A DNA stretch of 27,765 bases, taken from positions 1 to 27,765 of the IMG/VR virus record IMGVR_UViG_3300025896_000156. One strand, given 5' to 3'. This document shows positions 20,859-27,765 of the stretch, one piece after another (the first letter of the stretch is position 1; each line of letters begins with the position of its first letter). The notes under the pieces are model-generated. The model did no database searches. It saw only the letters and a program-made list of their open reading frames with translations, and was not told the DNA's origin. The DNA comes from a virus. The position numbers were made by a program, and so were the translations under genes.

Positions 20859-21995
20859 ACCATCAACAAGCAGTACGACCCCTCGTTTGCGAAGGAAGGT
20901 GCCAAGATCGGCTCCAGCCTCCGCATCCGCAAGCCCAACCAGTACACCGTCCGCACTGGCAAGGTGTTGGACGTTCAGCACCAGGACGAGAAGTACGAAA
21001 CCCTGACCGTCAGCACCCAGAAGGGTGTGGACATGGTGTTCGACTCCTCGGAACTGACCCTCTCGATTGACCGCTTCTCGGAGCGTTACATCGTCCCGGC
21101 TGCCAAGGTGCTGGCGGCCAACATCGAAGCCGATGCGATGTCCATGAAGCTGGACATCTACAACCAGGTGTTCCCCGGCACCGCGACTGCGGCGTTGGAC
21201 CTGGAAACCATCGGCAAGGCGCGTCGCGTCCTCGTTGACAACCTGGTTCCGCGCGGTAGCTGGAAGGCCAACCTCCAGCCCCGTCAGACCCAGGACATCA
21301 TCAAGGACGGCAAGGCGCTGTTCCACTCCTCGGCGGAGATCAAGGAGCAGTATCTGGAAGGCATGGTTGGCCGCACGGCTGGCTTTGACTTCTACGAGAA
21401 CGCCACTTGGACCCGTCACACCCAGGGCGCTGGCAACGGTTCGTACACGACCGACACCCGCACCTCTGCGTGGCCGAACTCCTCGACCCCGGTGACTTCG
21501 ATCACCGTGGCCTCGGGCTCGGGCGCGCTGGCGGATGGCGACGTGTTCACCATCGCCAACGTCTACCGCGTCAACCCGGAGACCAAGGCCAACACCGGAG
21601 AGTTGCAACAGTTCATCGTGACTGCCGCGACCGCCTCGGGTGCTGGCTCCTGGTCGATCAGCCCGTCCATCATCCTGGCCGGCCCGCGTCAGAACGTGAC
21701 TGTCACCAGCACGTCGGCCACGGCGAGCATCACGATGGGCACCACCGCCTCCAAGAACTATGACGAGGGCCTGGCTTATCACCCGGACTTCGCCACGTTC
21801 GCAACGGCGGACCTGATCATGCCGGACGGCGTGGACTTCAAGTCCCGCAAGGTGGTGGACGGCATTTCGATGCGTGTCGTGCGCCAGTACGACATCAACA
21901 ACGACCAGATGCCGATGCGTATCGACATCCTCTACGGCTACAAGGTGCTTCGCCCCGAGCTGGCGGTGCGCGTTTGCAGCCGCACCGACGCGTAA
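20859..21995 (+). CDS. P22-type major coat protein, exon 2
   Basis: The exon begins TINKQYDPSFAKEGAKIGSS, which directly continues NFIG of exon 1. Later P22-coat landmarks are VRTGKVLDVQHQDEKYETLT, GVDMVFDSSELTLSIDRFSE and RYIVPAAKVLAANIEADAMS. Residues about 165-285 of the joined protein are a Ser/Thr/Gly-rich beta domain corresponding to the inserted I-domain region. The end is MRIDILYGYKVLRPELAVRV. The exon has no start codon of its own at the right place; a caller would pick GTG 20964 and lose the N-terminus. It forms the icosahedral head with the scaffold encoded upstream. Confidence 0.93.
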   Translation, partial: TINKQYDPSFAKEGAKIGSSLRIRKPNQYTVRTGKVLDVQHQDEKYETLTVSTQKGVDMVFDSSELTLSIDRFSERYIVPAAKVLAANIEADAMSMKLDIYNQVFPGTATAALDLETIGKARRVLVDNLVPRGSWKANLQPRQTQDIIKDGKALFHSSAEIKEQYLEGMVGRTAGFDFYENATWTRHTQGAGNGSYTTDTRTSAWPNSSTPVTSITVASGSGALADGDVFTIANVYRVNPETKANTGELQQFIVTAATASGAGSWSISPSIILAGPRQNVTVTSTSATASITMGTTASKNYDEGLAYHPDFATFATADLIMPDGVDFKSRKVVDGISMRVVRQYDINNDQMPMRIDILYGYKVLRPELAVRVCSRTDA

Positions 21996-22007
21996 GGAGA
22001 AACGACA

Positions 22008-22214
22008 ATGGCTGTAAAGCAACTCTCTGACGGCAATCCCGACGGCACCCAGCTTGGTCAGTCCGCTTCTGACCTCGTTGGGTTCTACGGGAAGACGCCG
22101 ATTGCCCAGGTCGCGGTGATTTCCACGACCGGCTCCACTGCGGCTTCGATGAAGACCCGCATCAACGCCATCACTACGCTGCTGCGCAACATCGGACTCT
22201 GCGCCGCTTCGTAA
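22008..22214 (+). CDS. Small head protein (68 aa)
   Basis: The sequence MAVKQLSDGNPDGTQLGQSA followed by SDLVGFYGKTPIAQ and a helical C-terminus resembles the C-terminal part of head-fibre or decoration proteins that follow coat genes in many phages (GFYGxTPVxQ motif). AAGGAG precedes the ATG. The function is inferred from motif and position. Confidence 0.75.
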   Translation: MAVKQLSDGNPDGTQLGQSASDLVGFYGKTPIAQVAVISTTGSTAASMKTRINAITTLLRNIGLCAAS

Positions 22215-22954
22215 TGCGGGTTGACTTCACCATCTCTCGGACGAGCGTTTCGGACGAGAAGTTGGCGGAGAATGTTTCCCACGCGCGCACCCTCGGGCTT
22301 CCGGGGGTGTCGCGCTGGGCACTGAACGTGATCGGTCGCGGTCCCTCGGTGGCCGGTCACGTTCGATTTCTTCAAGGCTCGGAACACAATCTTGCCTGCG
22401 GAACGGCTTGGGCATGGTGTCGCGACAACGGCATAGAGGCAACCATGATGATGGTTGACCCGAACCCGAGGCTTGCAAGCCCGGAATATACGCGAGGGGT
22501 CAAGAAGGCTTACGTCGCCTCGCAATGCGATCCGGCGATGTTTGATGCGCTGAAATCCGCCGATGTGCGGTTGCTGGACGAAGACAAGAGCAACCTCGGT
22601 TCGACCGCCGCGACCGTGGCAATGGTGATCGGGGCCTACCTGGGGTTTCCCAAGATCCGGCTGTATGGCTGCGAAAGCTGCTACGCCGAGACGACGCACG
22701 CGAACGAGGACATTCCCCAGCCCAACTTGATGGTTGTGCGCGCGAACGGAGAGACGTTCCGCACAAATCCTCAAATGCTGATCCAGGCCGAGGAAATGTC
22801 ATCGATCTTCCGCATGACCACGCCGGGCGTCTACGTGAATTGCTCCGGTGGGTTGCTGGGGGCGCTGATCGCCTCCGGTGGAGAGTGGGAATTGGTTGAG
22901 TGGGACAACGCGCCTGACAATGTGCGGGCGCTCATGGACGCAGGGAAGCAATGA
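22214..22954 (+). CDS. DUF115-like Rossmann protein (246 aa)
   Basis: The protein has GRGPSVAGHVRFLQGSEHNL (a possible nucleotide or sugar-phosphate loop), LGSTAATVAMVIGAYLGFPK and IRLYGCESCYAETTHANEDI, then NGETFRTNPQMLIQAEEMSS. This combination recalls DUF115/MptE-like proteins, which in other settings are linked to glycosylation or pterin metabolism. It lies between the coat and connector genes with a TAATG junction, an unusual place for an enzyme. A role in decorating virion proteins is conceivable but not shown. Confidence 0.65.
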   Translation: MRVDFTISRTSVSDEKLAENVSHARTLGLPGVSRWALNVIGRGPSVAGHVRFLQGSEHNLACGTAWAWCRDNGIEATMMMVDPNPRLASPEYTRGVKKAYVASQCDPAMFDALKSADVRLLDEDKSNLGSTAATVAMVIGAYLGFPKIRLYGCESCYAETTHANEDIPQPNLMVVRANGETFRTNPQMLIQAEEMSSIFRMTTPGVYVNCSGGLLGALIASGGEWELVEWDNAPDNVRALMDAGKQ

Positions 22955-23115
22955 AGACATTGCTAAGCCGATTCCGCAAGCAGCCCAAGGCGGACGAAGC
23001 GCCGAAGATGTTTCCCCTCTATGACGTGCTGGGCAACGAAACAGCCCGCGCCTGGAAGCCCGACTACCTGACGATCGCCTATCTGACCTATGCCGCGCCG
23101 AAGGGGACAGCATGA
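22951..23115 (+). CDS. Hypothetical 54-aa protein
   Basis: The frame reads MKTLLSRFRKQPKADEAPKM and ends in TIAYLTYAAPKGTA. Both ends overlap the neighbours as ATGA. Basic N-terminus; function unknown. Confidence 0.55.
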   Translation: MKTLLSRFRKQPKADEAPKMFPLYDVLGNETARAWKPDYLTIAYLTYAAPKGTA

Positions 23116-23765
23116 CCACCTACGTAACCCTTCGCACTCGCATCAACGATGAGCTTGACGAAAGCCTGTCCGACGCGACCGTGAACGCGGCCATCCAGAC
23201 GGCCATCAAGTTCTATGAGCGCAAGCGGTTCTGGTTCAACGAGAAGACCGGCACGTTCGCGACCGTGGGGGACCAGGAATACTACGGCTCGCTTGCCAAT
23301 TCAGATATTCCGAACCTCGTGACCATTGACAGCATGGTTGTGACGGAGAGCAGTTACAAAAGCCCGATGTATTCCGCCACGATGGAAATGATCGATGCCT
23401 GTCAGAATGGCTCGGTGACTGGCCTTCCAAAGCACTTCGCCTACTTCAATTCTCAGATCCGCCTCTATCCCATCCCGGATCAGGTCTACACAGTCACGAT
23501 GGCGTATCAGTATCGCCTGACCGCGCTTTCTGCGGATGCGGATAGCAATTCATGGACGACCGATGCGGAAGCGTTGATCCGCGCCCGCGCCAAGTGGGAA
23601 CTCTGCACGCACAAGCTCTGGAATTACGACCTTGCGGACAGGTTGATGTTGGTTGAGTCGCGGGAGCTGAACGAGCTTCAAGCCGAAACCCGCCGCCGCC
23701 GTTCTAACCGAACCCTGAAGGTCGATCTCCCCTCCACCCCTAACTTCGACATTCGTTACGACTGA
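23112..23765 (+). CDS. Head-tail adaptor (217 aa)
   Basis: The protein starts MTTYVTLRTRINDELDESLS, then AIQTAIKFYERKRFWFNE, and later QIRLYPIPDQVYTVTMAYQY and a helix LIRARAKWELCTHKLWNYDL. This is the pattern of the phage adaptor proteins that dock on the portal after packaging (gp6/P22 gp4-position proteins). It precedes the gp10-like gene, as in P22. Function is inferred from pattern and order. Confidence 0.8.
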   Translation: MTTYVTLRTRINDELDESLSDATVNAAIQTAIKFYERKRFWFNEKTGTFATVGDQEYYGSLANSDIPNLVTIDSMVVTESSYKSPMYSATMEMIDACQNGSVTGLPKHFAYFNSQIRLYPIPDQVYTVTMAYQYRLTALSADADSNSWTTDAEALIRARAKWELCTHKLWNYDLADRLMLVESRELNELQAETRRRRSNRTLKVDLPSTPNFDIRYD

Positions 23766-25228
23766 TGCTGAAGGTAGCGGAGTTCGCCCCCGATCTTCCA
23801 TCGCTGGAATCGGGCGTCACCACCTATGTCAACAACGTCGTCCCGAAGTCCCTGCTGAGCTACGGTCCCCTTCCGGCCTTGGTGTCCACGGGGGACGCCC
23901 TGACCCTTCGCTGCCAGGGGGCGGGGTCATTCCGTGGCCGCACCGGCACCATCAAGAACTTCGCCGGGGATGCGAACGACTTGTATGAGTGGGATGGCGT
24001 CTCCGCATGGGGGAACGTCACCCGCGCATCTGGGGGAGACTACAGCGTCCAATCGGACGATATGTGGGATATGACGCAGTACGGCAATCGCATCATCGCC
24101 GTGAACGGAACCGATGCGGTGCAGTACTATGACATCGGCACATCCACCGACTTTGCCGCCCTTGCCGGCTCTCCGCCCGTCGCGCGGTTCTGCTGGACGG
24201 CTCTTGAGTTCGTGGTTTTGGGCAGGCTGGCAAGCAAGCTGAACACGATTCAGTGGTCCGCCATCGGAGATACCGAGGGCTGGACTGTCGGCGTTGACCT
24301 GTCCGATGAGCAGGAGTTCCCGGACGGTGGCCGGGTGATGGGCGGGTCCGCAATCGGAACGTCCATGACGGTGTTCTGCGAAACGCAGATTCATGTCGGG
24401 ACGTTTGTCGGCACCGGAGACATCTGGAAGTTCCGCCCGATCTCGGTTGATCGTGGGTGTGCGGCGGAGGGGTCGATTGCCTCATGGCAAGGGGTGAACT
24501 TCTTCCTCGCCTATGACGGCTTTTACATGGTCGCCGGGGAATCGATCATCCCAATCGGCACGCAGAAGGTGGATTCGTATTTCTGGAACAACGTGAACCA
24601 GGATTACCTCTATCGCATCGTGGCCGTGGTTGATCCGGTTCGCAAGCTCTACATCGTCGCCTATCCATCGACGGACAGCACGGACGGCACGCCGGATACG
24701 TTGCTGTTCTACAACTTCGACATCAAGCGATGGTCGCGGGCTTCCGTCTCGCTCGATTATCTGTACAGGGCACGGACGAACGTCGGTTACACCCTCGACA
24801 ACCTGCCGTATTCCAACCTCGACACAATGCCGATTTCCCTGGACAGCAATCTTCTCTCCGGATCTCCAAAGGAAGTCCTGGCGGCGTTCTACACTGACAA
24901 AAAGCTGGCTTTCTTCAACGGGGCGAACCTGGAAGCGTCGGTTGACACAATCGAGGGTCAGTTGATCCCCGGCAGGAAGGCAAAGGTAAGGTCTATCCGT
25001 CCTCATGTGACGGGTGGAACTCCGACCATCACGATTGGCGGCAGAAACCGCATAGAGGATTCGGTGACGTGGGGGAGCGCGGTTGCCATGCGTTCCTCGG
25101 GAAGATGCCCCACGCCGTCGCAGTCCAACTATCGCTTCCACAGGGCGCGCATCATTGTTCCCTCCGGGTCTACCTGGACCGACTGCCTCGGGGTGGATCT
25201 TGAGGCGGAGCGGAGCGGGATACTGTGA
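23765..25228 (+). CDS. P22 gp10-like neck/stabilisation protein (487 aa)
   Basis: The length is close to P22 gp10 (472). The start MLKVAEFAPDLPSLESGVTT, followed by NNVVPKSLLSYGPLPALVST, and a series of beta-rich blades (NRIIAVNGTDAVQYYDIGTS, LDSNLLSGSPKEVLAAFYTD) fit the propeller-like neck proteins that close the portal channel and bind the tail. The RG...WQGVNFFLAYDGFYMVAG segment is typical. TGATG junction upstream. Confidence 0.85.
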   Translation: MLKVAEFAPDLPSLESGVTTYVNNVVPKSLLSYGPLPALVSTGDALTLRCQGAGSFRGRTGTIKNFAGDANDLYEWDGVSAWGNVTRASGGDYSVQSDDMWDMTQYGNRIIAVNGTDAVQYYDIGTSTDFAALAGSPPVARFCWTALEFVVLGRLASKLNTIQWSAIGDTEGWTVGVDLSDEQEFPDGGRVMGGSAIGTSMTVFCETQIHVGTFVGTGDIWKFRPISVDRGCAAEGSIASWQGVNFFLAYDGFYMVAGESIIPIGTQKVDSYFWNNVNQDYLYRIVAVVDPVRKLYIVAYPSTDSTDGTPDTLLFYNFDIKRWSRASVSLDYLYRARTNVGYTLDNLPYSNLDTMPISLDSNLLSGSPKEVLAAFYTDKKLAFFNGANLEASVDTIEGQLIPGRKAKVRSIRPHVTGGTPTITIGGRNRIEDSVTWGSAVAMRSSGRCPTPSQSNYRFHRARIIVPSGSTWTDCLGVDLEAERSGIL

Positions 25229-25548
25229 CCGTCCGCAGAATCTTCCCGATCCTCGACTATGGGATTGCCTGGGGTCAGGAGGCAATCGAGATCATCAACA
25301 ACGCCCTTCTCGGCAAGCAGAACATCTGCGGAGAAGTGACGCTTACCGCGAACTCCGCGACCACGACGCTTGCGGATGAGCTGATCACGCCGAACAGCGT
25401 TGTATCGCTCGACATGCCCATGACGAGCAACGCGGCGGCGGCTCTTGGGACAACGTATTTCAGCACCCCGACAAAGGGGTCTGTGACAATCAACCACGCG
25501 AACAACGCGCAGGTTGACCGGACTTTCAGATACACGGTGAAGGGGTAG
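25225..25548 (+). CDS. Small structural protein (107 aa)
   Basis: GTG 25225 overlaps the upstream stop as GTGA. The N-terminus VRRIFPILDYGIAWGQEAIE is helical, and the remainder is a small beta domain with TLTANSATTTLADELITPNS and a final NHANNAQVDRTFRYTVKG, a strand pattern used in phage fibre or spike fragments. Function unknown; virion component likely. Confidence 0.7.
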   Translation: MTVRRIFPILDYGIAWGQEAIEIINNALLGKQNICGEVTLTANSATTTLADELITPNSVVSLDMPMTSNAAAALGTTYFSTPTKGSVTINHANNAQVDRTFRYTVKG

Positions 25549-25551
25549 GCC

Positions 25552-26175
25552 ATGGCAGGCAAACCAGGGGGATACTCGGGCGGCAAAGACGGCCCGATGG
25601 GCGGCCACGTCGATGCTGTCGGTGGCGGGTATGGCATCGGCGGGAAGGGTGGGGGAAACGACACCGGCCCGCAGGGCAAGCTGTCGTCGCGCTACACCGG
25701 GTACAACACGCCCAGCTATGAGGCGTCGTGGGGCAACCTAGCCAAGCTCGGCATCGGTAGCATGATGGGCCTCGCCGCTCCCGGGATCGGCATTGGCCTT
25801 GGCCCGATGGCGTCTGACGCCATGGGCATGGGCTACACCGGCTATCAGGGCACTACCAAGGGCTACAGCTACGACTCCAAGAACATGGCGATGTCTGGTC
25901 AGGGGCAGGGGGCCATGTCCGCCGGCAGGCAGGTTCCCCCGCCGCCCTATGGTCAGTTCGGCACTGCCCAGCAGCATCAAAGCTACCTGGACAGCATTTC
26001 CAAGCCGGCGACGGCAAAGGCTCCGGCACCGGCTACTTACATCCCGCAGAAGACGATTGACACCAAATGGCTTGGCGTGAACGCGCCCGGCCTGCCGAGC
26101 TACGGGGTTTACTCCCCGTTCTATCGCTGGGGGTCGAAGACCGGGATCAAGGCCACAGAGAACCCGGTTAAGTGA
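25552..26175 (+). CDS. Gly-rich protein of the ejection module (207 aa)
   Basis: The N-terminus is extremely Gly-rich (MAGKPGGYSGGKDGPMGGHV), and residues about 63-87 form a hydrophobic Gly/Ala/Met segment (LGIGSMMGLAAPGIGIGLGP). The rest is Pro/Tyr/Ser-rich and ends in basic residues. Such low-complexity proteins with a hydrophobic segment often belong to the DNA-ejection set of podoviruses. The link is by position only. Confidence 0.6.
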   Translation: MAGKPGGYSGGKDGPMGGHVDAVGGGYGIGGKGGGNDTGPQGKLSSRYTGYNTPSYEASWGNLAKLGIGSMMGLAAPGIGIGLGPMASDAMGMGYTGYQGTTKGYSYDSKNMAMSGQGQGAMSAGRQVPPPPYGQFGTAQQHQSYLDSISKPATAKAPAPATYIPQKTIDTKWLGVNAPGLPSYGVYSPFYRWGSKTGIKATENPVK

Positions 26176-26582
26176 ACTTCCTAGGCATCCGTTCTGTAGA
26201 GGTGGATCGATACTGGAGCGAAGCTCAACCATTGTTGCAGAAGGCAATAGACCGAAACGGGAATTGTACCGCCGCGTCGGTCCTCAGCGCCTTAAGGTCC
26301 GCGCAGATGCAACTGTGGTGCGCGTACGATCAAGGCAAGATGGTTATGGCGGGGGTTACGGAAGTCTCCCAAAGCCCAAGGGCAAAGGTGTGCTTGCTGT
26401 ATCTGTGCGGTGGCATGGAGCTGGCTTCGTGGGTGGACTTTCGTCGGTACGTAGAACAGTGGGCGGTTGAGCAGGGGTGCGCCAAGGCGCGCATCGTCGG
26501 TCGGAAGGGTTGGAGGCGGCTCTTCCCCGACTATGAAGAACGCGCCGTGGTGCTTGAGAAGGATCTGGTAAATGGACGATAA
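26172..26582 (+). CDS. GNAT-like phage protein (136 aa)
   Basis: GTG 26172 overlaps the upstream stop as GTGA. The sequence shows MQLWCAYDQGKMVMAGVTEV, then KVCLLYLCGGMELASWVDFR and GCAKARIVGRKGWRRLFPDY, a layout common in small phage proteins predicted to have an acetyltransferase (GNAT) fold. A normal acetyl-CoA loop (R/QxxGxG/A) is not obvious, so the enzyme activity is uncertain. Confidence 0.7.
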   Translation: MNFLGIRSVEVDRYWSEAQPLLQKAIDRNGNCTAASVLSALRSAQMQLWCAYDQGKMVMAGVTEVSQSPRAKVCLLYLCGGMELASWVDFRRYVEQWAVEQGCAKARIVGRKGWRRLFPDYEERAVVLEKDLVNGR

Positions 26583-27318
26583 CGAGCCGAAGACGCAGAA
26601 GACGACCAGCACGTCGGAGCCCTACAAGCCGTCGCAGCCGCTTCTGAATACCACCATCAAGGACGCGGAGAACCTGTACAAGTCGGGCGGTCTGAATTAT
26701 CAGTACTACCCCGGCGAAACCGTTGCGCCCGTCTCCCCCGAGACTGGTTCCGCGTGGAGCATGATCGCTCAACGCGCGCAGGCTGGATCGCCGCTCACTG
26801 ACTCGGCCAAGGGCTATTACGGGGATGTCCTCGCCGGCAAATACGTCAACGCCGAGGCTCCCGGGTTTGATTCCGTCCTTCGCTCGGCCAGGAACGATGT
26901 GAACGCCAACAAGGCCGCATCGGGGCGGTATGGGTCCGGCTCGCATGACGCGGCTGTTGCGGAGGCTCTCGGTGGGTTGAGGTATCAGAACTACGCTCAG
27001 GAGCGCGGATACCAGGACGCCGCCGCCAGGTATGCCCCAGCCCTTGCCCAGCAGGACTATTACGACGCCAACCAATTGCTGAACGTCGGACAGCAGCGCC
27101 AGGGCCAGCTTCAGGACCAGATCAACGAGGGGATCAACCGCTGGAACTTCGATCAGAACTCGGCGGCGAACGCGATCGCCCTTGCTCAGTCGCTTGCCGG
27201 GGGAAACCTCGGGGCCACGACCAAGGCAACGCAGCCGGTTCAGGGCAGCGGGTATTCGCCCTTCGGTCAGGTTCTTGGGACCGCCCTTCAAGTCGCGCCG
27301 TATTTCCTGGGAGTCTAA
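26572..27318 (+). CDS. Putative DNA-ejection/internal virion protein (248 aa)
   Basis: The protein starts with a polar segment (MDDNEPKTQKTTSTSEPYKP), followed by a middle with AASGRYGSGSHDAAVAEALG and RYQNYAQERGYQDAAARYAP, a pattern common in internal virion proteins downstream of the neck genes. A Gln/Asn-rich helix and a short hydrophobic tail (GTALQVAPYFLGV) follow. It overlaps the GNAT-like gene by 11 nt. The ejection role is inferred from position and composition. Confidence 0.65.
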   Translation: MDDNEPKTQKTTSTSEPYKPSQPLLNTTIKDAENLYKSGGLNYQYYPGETVAPVSPETGSAWSMIAQRAQAGSPLTDSAKGYYGDVLAGKYVNAEAPGFDSVLRSARNDVNANKAASGRYGSGSHDAAVAEALGGLRYQNYAQERGYQDAAARYAPALAQQDYYDANQLLNVGQQRQGQLQDQINEGINRWNFDQNSAANAIALAQSLAGGNLGATTKATQPVQGSGYSPFGQVLGTALQVAPYFLGV

Positions 27319-27321
27319 GAC

Positions 27322-27765
27322 ATGGTGTCGTTCTCCCCGAATTGGGCCGCCATCGCATCCGTTCTTGGTTCAGCCGTCGCCGCCCCAAGGGGCCAATGGG
27401 CGCAGGGCGCTCAGATGGGCGCGCAGAACTACCAGTCCATGCAAGACGCGCAGATCCGGCGTCAGCTTCAGGAGCAGAGCCTTCAGCTTGCCCAGGAAGA
27501 GGCGGAAGCACGTCGCGCCGAGAACCAGCGCAAGACCGAGATGGAGGCGCAGTGGAAAGCCGGCCTGCCGAAGCTCTTCGGTGGGGAAGTCCAGGCCCCC
27601 GCAAACGGCATGTCTCAAGCACAGTTCGGCGGAGCCCCCACTGAGCAGACCCCGGGTTTGTTCAGTGATCTTGACCCTACCCGCAAGGCCCTGCTTCAGC
27701 AGGCGCTACAGTATGCCTCTCCGGGAGAGGGGGCTGGGTTCCTGCTGGACTATGCGACGAAGAGC
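27322..27765 (+). CDS. Ejection/internal virion protein, partial (runs off right edge)
   Basis: ATG 27322 is preceded by GGAG at a good distance. The 148 visible codons read MVSFSPNWAAIASVLGSAVA, then a Gln/Glu/Arg-rich coiled coil (QIRRQLQEQSLQLAQEEAEA) and a polar linker, then DPTRKALLQQALQYASPGEG. The frame is still open at the window edge. N-terminal small hydrophobic segment plus coiled coil fits podoviral ejection proteins. Confidence 0.65.
   Translation, partial: MVSFSPNWAAIASVLGSAVAAPRGQWAQGAQMGAQNYQSMQDAQIRRQLQEQSLQLAQEEAEARRAENQRKTEMEAQWKAGLPKLFGGEVQAPANGMSQAQFGGAPTEQTPGLFSDLDPTRKALLQQALQYASPGEGAGFLLDYATKS

Noticed and set aside
20643-22022. A 459-codon minus-strand frame opposite the coat gene
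   Set aside because: The plus strand encodes a clear P22-type coat protein here; the reverse frame is rich in Arg, Val and His and arises from GC-rich codons.
1-27765. tRNA genes, integrase, attachment sites and lysis genes
   Set aside because: I looked for them and found no supporting sequence in this window; they may lie outside it.

Overview
This window looks like part of a temperate podovirus, or the matching prophage, of a GC-rich proteobacterium. The evidence is a P22-type head and neck module (terminase, portal, scaffold, coat, gp10-like protein, ejection proteins), a CI-like repressor flanked by operators, and long runs of genes whose starts and stops overlap as ATGA, GTGA or TGATG. 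An alphaproteobacterial host is my guess from the style of the small accessory proteins; nothing in the window proves it. No integrase, lysis genes, tail spike or tRNA genes were seen. Both ends cut genes.

Positions 1-5805 form a leftward operon of about 17 small genes. It includes a PD-(D/E)XK exonuclease paired with a probable single-strand annealing protein, an HNH nuclease, and a DUF7666-like protein with a 13-unit four-residue alanine repeat. Several genes here are under 60 codons. Positions 5843-6730 are the immunity region. A repressor gene on the minus strand lies between a leftward promoter (TTGACG-N17-TAATAT) and a rightward promoter (TTGACA-N17-TAATGT). Each promoter is overlapped by the same palindrome, TTAGC-N3-GCTAA, with more copies on the left side. 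The Cro-like gene seems to start at the transcription start itself, so its mRNA would be leaderless.

Positions 6753-12414 are the rightward early operon: an HNH-AP2 homing-type endonuclease, small regulators, a RusA-like resolvase with a zinc finger at each end, an NrdR-like zinc ribbon, two ParB-fold proteins, and a replication initiator with short tandem repeats inside it. The last early gene (11932-12414) is followed at once by a promoter and then an intrinsic terminator. This is the layout of lambdoid Q-controlled late promoters.

Positions 12589-27765 are the late morphogenesis operon: small and large terminase, portal, three or four proteins of unknown role, scaffold, coat, a small head protein, a DUF115-like protein, head-tail connectors, gp10-like neck protein, a GNAT-like protein and ejection proteins. 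The most striking feature is that the coat gene is split after codon 27 by an 832-nt group I intron (20027-20858) encoding an HNH endonuclease. Removing it gives a continuous 405-residue P22-type coat protein. A second unusual feature is a short conserved element (AGTCCCTTAGA, with a co-varying hairpin at two of three copies) in front of the small terminase, scaffold and coat genes.
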